A DNA stretch of 64,000 nucleotides, from the NCBI GenBank assembly GCA_964484185.1, contig CAZAEQ010000006.1:62001-126000 (forward strand). The letters run 5' to 3'. How positions within the stretch are numbered: position 1 is the first letter of the stretch; each line of letters opens with the position of its first letter. This document shows, one piece after another, positions 8,969 to 16,112 of this stretch. The notes beneath the pieces are model-generated. The model was not told the DNA's origin. It saw only the letters and a list, made by a program, of their open reading frames with translations, and did not search any database. This stretch comes from F1-120-MAGs238 sp964484185 (lineage in GTDB: Bacteria > Planctomycetota > Phycisphaerae > Phycisphaerales > UBA1924). Position numbers and translations under genes: made by a program.

Positions 8969-9534
8969 GATACCAACTCCTCGTTCACCCTCTCGCGCAG
9001 TCGAACCAGCGCGCGACTCAAAGCACTTTTGACTGTCCCGATTGGAGTTCCGAGTTCTTCGGCGACTTGTCGAAGCGTTTGACCGCCCAAGTACGCCCGT
9101 TTCACAACGGACTTTTGAAGTTCTGGAAGAAGCTCAATGCTCTTCAAGAGAATCGCCAACCGTTCCCCACGCTCCATTGACGGCATGTCATCGCCGATTG
9201 GCGGTGCGGCAGTAATTTCCACACCTTCCATCGAGCCTGCTTTTACGCGTGCTCGAGTCCGACGAAGCCGATCCACCAGGTGTCGCCGCGAAATGAGCAT
9301 AACCCAAGTCACAAGCGCTGCACGAGATGGGTCATACCGACCCGCGGTACGCCATAGCCTGATGAAGACTTCTTGAACCGCATCTTCAGCTTCCGCCCGG
9401 GTTGGCATGGCCTGGATCGACATCCGGAAAACCAATGGGCCAAAGCGGTCGTACAGCTCAGCTGTCGCGGATTCATCACCCGCGGCAACACGTTTCATGA
9501 GCGCTAGCTCAGATTTGTCTTCATCATGTGCCAC
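8965..9534 (-). CDS. ECF-family RNA polymerase sigma factor
   Basis: A 189-residue ECF sigma factor. Region 2 spans about residues 24-93 (AELYDRFGPLVFRM, DAVQEVFIRLWR, LISRRHLVDRLRR). Region 4 spans about 125-180 (LPELQKSVVKRAYLGG, then the helix-turn-helix QVAEELGTPIGTVKSALSRAL). The frame extends upstream to a TTG at 9717, but that extension has no sigma homology; GTG 9534 is preferred because the protein then begins just before region 2. It overlaps the anti-sigma gene by four bases. A divergent pseudopilin gene starts about 330 bases away and may be a target. ECF sigma factors commonly activate their own promoter. Confidence 0.9.
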   Translation of the reverse strand: MAHDEDKSELALMKRVAAGDESATAELYDRFGPLVFRMSIQAMPTRAEAEDAVQEVFIRLWRTAGRYDPSRAALVTWVMLISRRHLVDRLRRTRARVKAGSMEGVEITAAPPIGDDMPSMERGERLAILLKSIELLPELQKSVVKRAYLGGQTLRQVAEELGTPIGTVKSALSRALVRLRERVNEELVS

Positions 9535-9863
9535 AGCTACCGGCCCACGAAGATGGAATTGGACGCCCGAACGAGAATCCGCAACGCATCTAGAGTTAGA
9601 TACGCCTGCAGCATACCAGCTGATCCCTGTTTCGGTGCATACAGAAACAAGTTTTTGGTGAAAGTTCCCTATAACCCGTATTAGGAATATGTTTGCACTG
9701 TTCCCTGAATTGCGCAAAAATCAGGATTTTTGTTAGGAAGCCCGAACAGTTTTCCACACGCGGCATCCGATATCTATGATAACCTGAATCTGGGCTTGCA
9801 ATTGTGTTCAGATTCGTGTAGGCTGGGAACTGTTGATATCTCCAGAAGGAGTGTTTGACTCTC
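9535..9863. other. Divergent intergenic region between sigma and pseudopilin genes
   Basis: A 329-base gap that should hold both promoters. GTTCCCT occurs at 9664-9670 and again at 9700-9706; read on the minus strand these are AGGGAAC, and the first continues as AGGGAACTTTC, resembling the GGAAC -35 element of many ECF promoters. A plus-strand sigma70-like candidate is listed separately. No other ORF in the gap has coding character. Confidence 0.4.
9796..9824 (+). promoter_or_regulatory. Candidate promoter of the pseudopilin gene
   Basis: TTGCAA (9796-9801), a 17-base spacer and TAGGCT (9819-9824) upstream of the start at 9864. The -35 is moderate and the -10 weak. A very similar pair (TTGCAG-17-TAGGAT) precedes the dockerin gene at 30110. 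Confidence 0.3.
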
Positions 9864-10658
9864 GTGAAGACCCGCCGGTTACACAATTTCACAACGTCCG
9901 AGAGGCAACAAGGGTCTCGCGGGTTCACACTTGTGGACACTTTGGTGACGTTGGCGATTGTCGCGCTCTTGATTTCAATTCTTCTGCCATCACTTGCTGG
10001 CGCTCGCGAAGCTGCACGTCGAGTAGCGTGTGCATCAAACGTACGACAGATCGGACTTGGCATCACGATGTATGCAGACGATCATCAGGATCGATTGCCG
10101 CCCAGTTACTTCGCGCCCGATTTAAGTTTGCCTGAGAGTGAAGGCATTTCGAATCCAGCGGAAATGATGACGACGCGGCTGCCACCGAATCTGGTGGAAA
10201 TGAATAAGCCTGGCCCCTGGGATGGAATTGGACTGCTTTATGCCGCGGAGTATTTGCCCGCAGCCAGGCTCTTCTACTGCCCATCGCACCACGGCGATCA
10301 TCCGTATACCAGATATGCACGTGCGTGGATGAACCCAAGCATGGCCAGCATAGTGAGCAATTATCACTATCGCGGGATGGGGCCTGGCGGCGAATTCTTA
10401 ATGAGCAGAATCGACCCCGCATCGACGATCTTGTTGACGGATGGCATGCGACTGGTAAGCGACTACAACCATCGCAAGGGATCGAACGCGTTCCGTGCGG
10501 ATAACGCCGTGCTTTGGATTTCTGATCCCTCGGGCATCTTGGGCGGGATGATGGCACGAAACGATCAAGAATTTGTCACAGACCCCGATAAGTTGCCGCG
10601 GCAGTGGGACTATCTGGAAAACGGACCTGGCGAATCAGTGGACGAGCCGCCACGATAA
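9864..10658 (+). CDS. Type IV pilin-like / pseudopilin protein with G|FTLV processing site
   Basis: A 264-residue exported protein with a short basic leader, a prepilin cleavage site RG|FTLVDTLVTLAI and a hydrophobic helix running to LLPSL. This is followed by the AREAARRVACASNVRQIG block seen in the many planctomycete N-methylated DUF1559-like and pseudopilin-like proteins. The residue at mature position 5 is Asp instead of the nearly invariant Glu. The C-terminal part contains RLFYCPSHHGD and LLTDGM segments, also common in this family. Start is ambiguous: TTG 9855 is three bases from the SD-like AGAAGGAG (9844-9851) and GTG 9864 is twelve; GTG is used. A secretin is encoded far away at 47.7-51.3 kb. 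Substrate or assembly role is unknown. Confidence 0.8.
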   Translation: MKTRRLHNFTTSERQQGSRGFTLVDTLVTLAIVALLISILLPSLAGAREAARRVACASNVRQIGLGITMYADDHQDRLPPSYFAPDLSLPESEGISNPAEMMTTRLPPNLVEMNKPGPWDGIGLLYAAEYLPAARLFYCPSHHGDHPYTRYARAWMNPSMASIVSNYHYRGMGPGGEFLMSRIDPASTILLTDGMRLVSDYNHRKGSNAFRADNAVLWISDPSGILGGMMARNDQEFVTDPDKLPRQWDYLENGPGESVDEPPR

Positions 10659-10712
10659 TCAGCCGATCAGCACTCGGGAACCAAAAACGAAGCGTTGCGT
10701 CTACAGTGAGGT

Positions 10713-11681
10713 ATGAAAACCCACTCGTTTGTTGTATTGGCTACCGCTTTGGTTGCGATGTCGGCGCAAGCACAACTTACACCGGATCGAATGTATTACG
10801 GAGTTGATCGGGCTATCCCCATGACGGTGAAGGTTCCCGAAGGAAAGACCGGCGATATCAAAATTGAGCTGCTTGAAGCAGTGACGGCCAAGACGCTGGA
10901 AAGCGCTGCAGCTGACCTGGGCGGCGTGAATCTTGCGACTTTGTTTCCTGAGTTGTGGGGGAAGAAGGAATCAAAAGTTGTGTACGCGCAGCTGGTTGTG
11001 GGGACTGAAAAGATCGGGCCGGCGGTGGTGATTCAACCCATGGTTGACCGCGGAGTTGCAAAAGAAGATACGATTACTCGAAAGGCCGTTTTCAGTCCTT
11101 CACCCAAGGCGTACTCGGGCGTGCGGACCTGGGTTGACAAGAACATTGTCATTGAGACGACCAAAGGGAACATGACCTTTGAGCTGCGACCGGATCAGGC
11201 ACCGAATACGTCGGTCAATTTCATGCAGCTTGTGGATGGCGGGTTTTATACCGATATCGCATTTCACAGGATTCTCGGTTCGAAGCAATTTCCATTTGTA
11301 GTGCAGGTCGGCGATCCGACCGGAAAAGGTTCCGGCGGGCCGGGGTATGCGATTGATCTCGAAGATTCAAAGATCCCGCATGATTACGGAGTCTTGTCGA
11401 TGGCCCGTACGCCGGATCCAAATTCGAACGGTTCACAGGTTTTTATCTGTCTCTCGCGGCAGAGGTGTGCGATGCTTGACGGGCAGTACACTGCGTTTGG
11501 ACATCTGATTGCGGGTGCTGACACCTTGAATGTCCTTGCGGAAACACCTGTTGAAGATCCGCAGGCGGGAAACCCGATTGATCCGCCAAAGATTGTCCGC
11601 GCGAAAATCGTTGATGCGGCCCCATATGGAACCGGGCCGAAGCCAGTCACTTCAACTCCGGAATCCGCGCCTGAACGCTGA
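10713..11681 (+). CDS. Exported cyclophilin-type peptidyl-prolyl isomerase
   Basis: A 322-residue protein with an N-terminal signal peptide (MKTHSFVVLATALVAMSAQA). A ~120-residue N-terminal domain of unknown type precedes a cyclophilin domain at about 145-312. Cyclophilin blocks seen are FHRIL, VVQVGDPTGKGSGGPGY, GVLSMARTPDPNSNGSQVFI, and FGHLIAGADTLN. The catalytic Arg is in FHRIL, and the QxF part is in SQVFI. A conserved Trp region is replaced by LDGQYTAFG. It probably aids folding of exported proteins in the periplasm. SD GTGAGG precedes the ATG. Its stop lies two bases from the stop of the convergent barrel gene. Confidence 0.9.
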   Translation: MKTHSFVVLATALVAMSAQAQLTPDRMYYGVDRAIPMTVKVPEGKTGDIKIELLEAVTAKTLESAAADLGGVNLATLFPELWGKKESKVVYAQLVVGTEKIGPAVVIQPMVDRGVAKEDTITRKAVFSPSPKAYSGVRTWVDKNIVIETTKGNMTFELRPDQAPNTSVNFMQLVDGGFYTDIAFHRILGSKQFPFVVQVGDPTGKGSGGPGYAIDLEDSKIPHDYGVLSMARTPDPNSNGSQVFICLSRQRCAMLDGQYTAFGHLIAGADTLNVLAETPVEDPQAGNPIDPPKIVRAKIVDAAPYGTGPKPVTSTPESAPER

Positions 11682-11683
11682 AA

Positions 11684-12619
11684 TCAGAACTTGACCGCGG
11701 CGTTGACGAAAATCACAAGTGAAGGATCGACCTTGACCTGTGCCACTCGGTTGCCGGTTTTGTCATCGAGTGTGAGGCGGCGTGCGAAGTTGACGCCTGC
11801 ACCTGCGGTGATTTCGAAGTTTTTGCTGGCGTTGTACGTTGCACCGAGCGTGAGGGGAATGGTGCGATCGCGGAAGACGCCTTCGCTGGTGGGGGCATCG
11901 TCATCGAGGCGGTATTCGTGCTGCTCGAAACCGGCGGTTGCGAAAACAGTCCACTTCTCGGCGGGCTCAAAGTTGATGCGAGCGTTGCGATACCGAGTTG
12001 TGAATTCCCACTTAGGGGCAAATTTCCAGGTCAAGATCGGGAGCGGGACGACATAGGTATTTTCTTCGATGCGTGTGCGGACAATTGCACCCAGACCAAT
12101 GTCGAATTTGTCATCTACTTTGTACGACACGCCGCCACCGCCGCCGTAGGAGAGAGAATCGCTGAAGCTCGCGCCGTGTTCGCCGGCGGCATTGACCCCG
12201 GCGGCGACGAAAAAGCTCCACTTGTCATCAATCTGACGGTTGTAGGAAATATTGAACTCGTGTTCAAAAGTGTTGCGAATCGGTTTTGGGCCGCCAGCAC
12301 CGAAGGCGGTTACGTCTTTGAAGCGGTACTTTGAAAATTCCGCCGAGGCGGCAATGGTGAAGGTTGCACGCTCGCCGATGGGAATGGCCACGTCCAGTGA
12401 AGGGCCGGTGCGGAAAACGCTGGTCTCGCCGGGACCTTCTTTGAGATAGGTCTCAAAGGAGTTTTCGGCTTTGCCCTGGAACCTGAACTTCACGGGGCGT
12501 GAGGTCTCGGCTGGCGCTGGTGTCGGCGCGGGCGCTGTGTCCTGCGCGAAGGAGGTCGAGGTGGAAAGGACCAATAGTGTGAGAGCATGAACTGCGCAAA
12601 CGTGATTCACGTGATTCAT
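11684..12619 (-). CDS. Outer-membrane beta-barrel protein
   Basis: A 311-residue protein with a signal peptide ending near SFAQD, a short Ala/Pro-rich linker, then alternating amphipathic strands throughout (for example FKFRFQGKAENSFETYL-like and EFTTRYRNARINFEP). The last residues (VNAAVKF) end in Phe, the usual C-terminal signature of BAM-assembled barrels. ATG 12619 is chosen over 12640 because GGAG lies six bases upstream. No specific barrel family (porin, DUF481, DUF6268) is certain. It is convergent with the cyclophilin gene with only two bases between stops, and is the likely downstream partner of the S9 peptidase transcript (35 bases). Confidence 0.75.
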   Translation of the reverse strand: MNHVNHVCAVHALTLLVLSTSTSFAQDTAPAPTPAPAETSRPVKFRFQGKAENSFETYLKEGPGETSVFRTGPSLDVAIPIGERATFTIAASAEFSKYRFKDVTAFGAGGPKPIRNTFEHEFNISYNRQIDDKWSFFVAAGVNAAGEHGASFSDSLSYGGGGGVSYKVDDKFDIGLGAIVRTRIEENTYVVPLPILTWKFAPKWEFTTRYRNARINFEPAEKWTVFATAGFEQHEYRLDDDAPTSEGVFRDRTIPLTLGATYNASKNFEITAGAGVNFARRLTLDDKTGNRVAQVKVDPSLVIFVNAAVKF

Positions 12620-12653
12620 AGGTGGCTCCAGTGTCGGCAAGCGTAGGAGTTAG

Positions 12654-15500
12654 TTAGTCTGCGCGATGGACTTCCTGGTTTTTAAGGGTTACCCAAGCCG
12701 AGTTTCCATCCGGCAGGATAACTTTTACGCGGGCATCGAAACGCGACTTGGGAGCGAAATCGGGGCCGCCGCGCAGCATTCGCTCAAGATCAGAGCCATC
12801 TCGTTCTTTTGTGAGCGCCGCATCAAAAGTTTTACCATTCTGTGTCAGAGCTATGTTGGTGAGGTCGGTCTTTGCGGGAAGTGGTTTGCCGTCTTTTGTG
12901 CTGAGTTTGGCGCTGAGAAGGAGGCCATTGGACTTGATTGTGCCCGGCATCATGTCACGCCACGCGTAAATTTCAAGCTGGGCGATGCGGCCATCAATCT
13001 TGATTTCGCCGATGCCATCTTGAGCGGGAGGTGCATCGGTTTTCACGGGATCGTTGGGTGTGCGGGGTGTCGCGTTTTTTACGTATGTATCGAGCCATGT
13101 GACCATTTCATACTGGACCTGCATCGACGATTCTTTGGCGGCGTAGCCGTGGCTTTCGTAGGGGAGTGTGACCAGGCGAGCTGTGCCGCCGAGACCCTTG
13201 ATCGCGGCGAAGAGACGATCAGATTGAATTGGGAAGGTGCCGGGGTTGTTATCGATCTGGCCGTGAATCATGAGGAGTGGAGTTTTGATTCTGTCGGCGT
13301 AGGTGAAGGGCGACATCTTGGTATAGGTGTCGGTTGCTTCCCAATAGGTGCGCTTCTCTCCCTGGAATCCGAAGGGTGTGAGTGTGCGGTTGTATGCGCC
13401 GCTGCGGGCCAGGCCAGCGCGGAAGAGATCGCAGTGAGCGAGGAGGTTCGCGGTCATAAATGCGCCGTAGCTGTGGCCGCCAACTGCGACGCGATCGCGA
13501 TCGGCGACGCCCATGTCTACCGCTTTGTCGATGGCGGCCTGAGCGCTTGAAACGATTTGTTCGACGAAGGTGTCGTTGACGGTTTGCGGATCGCCAACGA
13601 CGGGCATGGTTGCGCTGTCCATGACTGCGTAGCCAGCCATGACGAGGCAGAGGTGGGAGATGCCACCCATGCGGACGAAAGTGTTGGGGGATGCTGAGAC
13701 CTGGCCAGCGGTGGATTTGTCGGTATATTCGAGCGGGTAGGCCCAGATGACCAGGGGCAGGCGAGTGCCCGGCTTGTAGTCGGGCGGCAGATACATGGTG
13801 GCGGAGAGGTCGGTGCCATCGGCACGTTTGTAGGTGATGAGTTCTTTCTTGACGTTGCGAAGTTCGGGGACCGGGTCGTCAAAGGTGGTGAGGGCCTTGC
13901 GATCGGAAACGTTTGAACCATCGAATGTGCGCATGTAGTAGTTGGGCACATCGCTAGGGCTTTGGAAACTGGTGATGAAGGACTTGTTGTCAGAGAGAAC
14001 ATCGATGACGGACTCGAGGCCGGTTTCATCAGAACGCCAGATGCGCTTGGTGGAGAAGTCGGCGAGCGATTGTTCATCGAGGAAGGGGCGGTTGCCCTTT
14101 GGGGTTGCGCCGGATCCAGTGAGGAAGAGCTTGCCGTTTTCGACGCGAACAACGGAGCGGCCGTTGGTCAGGCGAGTTGAGAGCGGAGAGCCGGGATCGT
14201 TGTAGCGATCGTTGACGGAGAGATCGCGCATGAGGCGAGGAGCATCGAGTTCGGGTTTGCTGTCGATATTTACGAGCCAGGTGCGGCGCCATTTGCGGTC
14301 GCGGTCGTATTCGCTGATCATGCTGAGTCGCGAGCGTGTGCCATCGGGCTGTAGGAAACTTGTGCCGCTGTAGCGGTGTTCGGTCTTAATGAGTTCTTTG
14401 GCTTGACCATCGAAGGGGGCGGCAAGCATGAAGATGCTGTCGCGGTGGGGGACCTTGTTCTTTGGGTTGCCCTCATCGAGCGCTTCGGCGAAGAGGAGTG
14501 TCGCTGCGGCGGTGTCGATCCATTCGAAATCGCGTGGGCCTTGTTCGACACCATCAATTGGAATCTGCTCGCGATTGGTGGAAGTGTGAAGTTGCTTGAG
14601 AACTTTGCCGGTTTTGGCGTCGCGGATTTCGTGCACTTCGGGGAATCCGGAGGCGGGGAGCGTGTAGGAATAAGGCCTGATTATGCGGCTGGAAAGCAGG
14701 TATTGGCCATCGGGTGAGGGGTCGAGAGAGCCGAAGATTGCGGGCTCACCGATGGGAGTGATAGCAGCGGTTTTGGTGTCTACGTAGGCGAGTTGAGCAG
14801 GCATGATCCAGTCAAAGAGCATTTCATCAAAGGGACTCTTGAGAAGGTCCTGGTACGTTGCCTGCTGCGCCTTAGTGCCGAAAGTTTCCTGGACGACGGG
14901 GCCAACGGGGACTGGTGGTTCGACAGGCATTGGACCGCGATTGGCGGGGATGAGTTTGACCAGGAGGGTGGTGCCATCGGGCATCCAGCGGAACGAGCCG
15001 CCGCCAGCGGCGTTGAGTTTTTGATCGATGAGTTTTTTTGCGGTTGCGGTTTTGACATCGCAGAGCCAGAGTTCAACGCGATCGCTGAAGGTGATGCTGA
15101 ATGCGAATTTGGAACCATCGGCAGCCCAGAGCGGTGAACCGATCGAGGCATCGGGGAGCGCAATGTTGCGCTCGGTGGTTGCATCGGCAACGGTGCGGAT
15201 TGACATGCCGATGTTGGCGCGAGGGCCGTGGGGGCCGTTGGTGTTGGGATTGAGACGGAGGCCGGCGATGCGGAGCATGGGTGCCGCGAGATCGCTGATG
15301 GGGGGGAGGGCTTCGCGCTTGAGAAAGACCATGTGCGTGCGCGTGGGGTCGATGCTGACGGATGGTGAGGGCGCGGCTTCGAGAATTCTCGCAATAGATT
15401 CTGGCGGGCGCTGATATGTAGATGGGGCGGATGCGAAGAGCGCAGTGGATAGCTGGGTCAAGATGAGGGCACTCGCGGCGATGGTGGAGGGATTTGGCAT
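12654..15500 (-). CDS. Exported S9-family serine peptidase (prolyl oligopeptidase / glutamyl endopeptidase-like)
   Basis: A 948-residue secreted peptidase. The signal peptide ends near ALFASA. Residues ~40-560 form a beta-propeller-like region, including WMPDGTTLLVKLIP and GSLDPSPDGQYLL. The alpha/beta hydrolase domain runs to ~815 with the triad Ser 677 (GGHSYGAFM), Asp 750 (HGQIDNNPGT) and His 784 (YESHGY). The arrangement is closest to the S9D glutamyl-endopeptidase group from cyanobacteria and plant plastids. A C-terminal ~130-residue extension after the hydrolase domain (about 820-948) has beta character and is not part of the core. It probably degrades oligopeptides in the periplasm or outside the cell. 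Confidence 0.88.
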   Translation of the reverse strand: MPNPSTIAASALILTQLSTALFASAPSTYQRPPESIARILEAAPSPSVSIDPTRTHMVFLKREALPPISDLAAPMLRIAGLRLNPNTNGPHGPRANIGMSIRTVADATTERNIALPDASIGSPLWAADGSKFAFSITFSDRVELWLCDVKTATAKKLIDQKLNAAGGGSFRWMPDGTTLLVKLIPANRGPMPVEPPVPVGPVVQETFGTKAQQATYQDLLKSPFDEMLFDWIMPAQLAYVDTKTAAITPIGEPAIFGSLDPSPDGQYLLSSRIIRPYSYTLPASGFPEVHEIRDAKTGKVLKQLHTSTNREQIPIDGVEQGPRDFEWIDTAAATLLFAEALDEGNPKNKVPHRDSIFMLAAPFDGQAKELIKTEHRYSGTSFLQPDGTRSRLSMISEYDRDRKWRRTWLVNIDSKPELDAPRLMRDLSVNDRYNDPGSPLSTRLTNGRSVVRVENGKLFLTGSGATPKGNRPFLDEQSLADFSTKRIWRSDETGLESVIDVLSDNKSFITSFQSPSDVPNYYMRTFDGSNVSDRKALTTFDDPVPELRNVKKELITYKRADGTDLSATMYLPPDYKPGTRLPLVIWAYPLEYTDKSTAGQVSASPNTFVRMGGISHLCLVMAGYAVMDSATMPVVGDPQTVNDTFVEQIVSSAQAAIDKAVDMGVADRDRVAVGGHSYGAFMTANLLAHCDLFRAGLARSGAYNRTLTPFGFQGEKRTYWEATDTYTKMSPFTYADRIKTPLLMIHGQIDNNPGTFPIQSDRLFAAIKGLGGTARLVTLPYESHGYAAKESSMQVQYEMVTWLDTYVKNATPRTPNDPVKTDAPPAQDGIGEIKIDGRIAQLEIYAWRDMMPGTIKSNGLLLSAKLSTKDGKPLPAKTDLTNIALTQNGKTFDAALTKERDGSDLERMLRGGPDFAPKSRFDARVKVILPDGNSAWVTLKNQEVHRAD

Positions 15501-15595
15501 AGGGGTAGGATATCAGAAGAAGTAGGGAAAAGAAGGTGTCGGGTGTGCGTTTCCCGTTGCTACCGCACATGGTTGTACGGTGTTAGAATGGCGGC

Positions 15596-15970
15596 ATGAC
15601 AGTATCAGAAGCGACCGTTCATGCCTGGTCGAAGCTCGTGACCGACAAACCGATGGCACTGCTGGAGCGGCAGCGGGTGATTGGGGAACAGATGATGGTG
15701 TCGCGGGTGTTTCTCACCAAGGGGTGTGATGTGCCGACGCACAAGCATGTGAATGAGCAGATGTCGATTGTGTTGAGCGGGCGGGTGCGATTTGGGTTTG
15801 GGGAAGTTGGGAGCGAGAGTCGGCGCGAGGTGGAAGTGGGGGCCGGGGAGGTTGTGCAGTTGCCGGCGTGGGTACCGCATTCTGCGTTTGCGATTGAGGA
15901 TACGTTGATTCTGGATATGTTCAGTCCGCCGAGTGCTACAACGGGGATAGATGAAGCACATAAGCGTTGA
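15596..15970 (+). CDS. Cupin-domain protein
   Basis: A 124-residue small cupin. The first cupin motif is visible as PTHKHVNEQMSIVLSGRVRFGFG (His and Glu ligands in HKHxxEQ), and the second as VVQLPAWVPHSAFAIEDT with the downstream His. It would be expected to bind one metal ion. It resembles the pectin-degradation/KdgF-like small cupins, but substrate cannot be called. It is divergent from the S9 peptidase gene; TAGAAT about 15 bases before the ATG is a good -10-like hexamer but no convincing -35 was found. Confidence 0.8.
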   Translation: MTVSEATVHAWSKLVTDKPMALLERQRVIGEQMMVSRVFLTKGCDVPTHKHVNEQMSIVLSGRVRFGFGEVGSESRREVEVGAGEVVQLPAWVPHSAFAIEDTLILDMFSPPSATTGIDEAHKR

Positions 15971-16112
15971 TTGGTATCACAGACGCAAACTACAACCTGT
16001 GCGTCAGAAGATGGTCGCCGTTGACCTTACGGTCAAGGTACCAGCGCGCAGATGTGGCGCGTTGTTCATTATCGAGCGTGGAGGTGATCGTCAGGAGCAA
16101 CGCCCAAGAGTC

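Noticed and set aside
12666..13550. 294-codon plus-strand frame opposite the S9 peptidase
   Set aside because: The minus-strand peptidase keeps its Ser-Asp-His triad here; the antisense frame has unusual Cys-rich composition and no homology.
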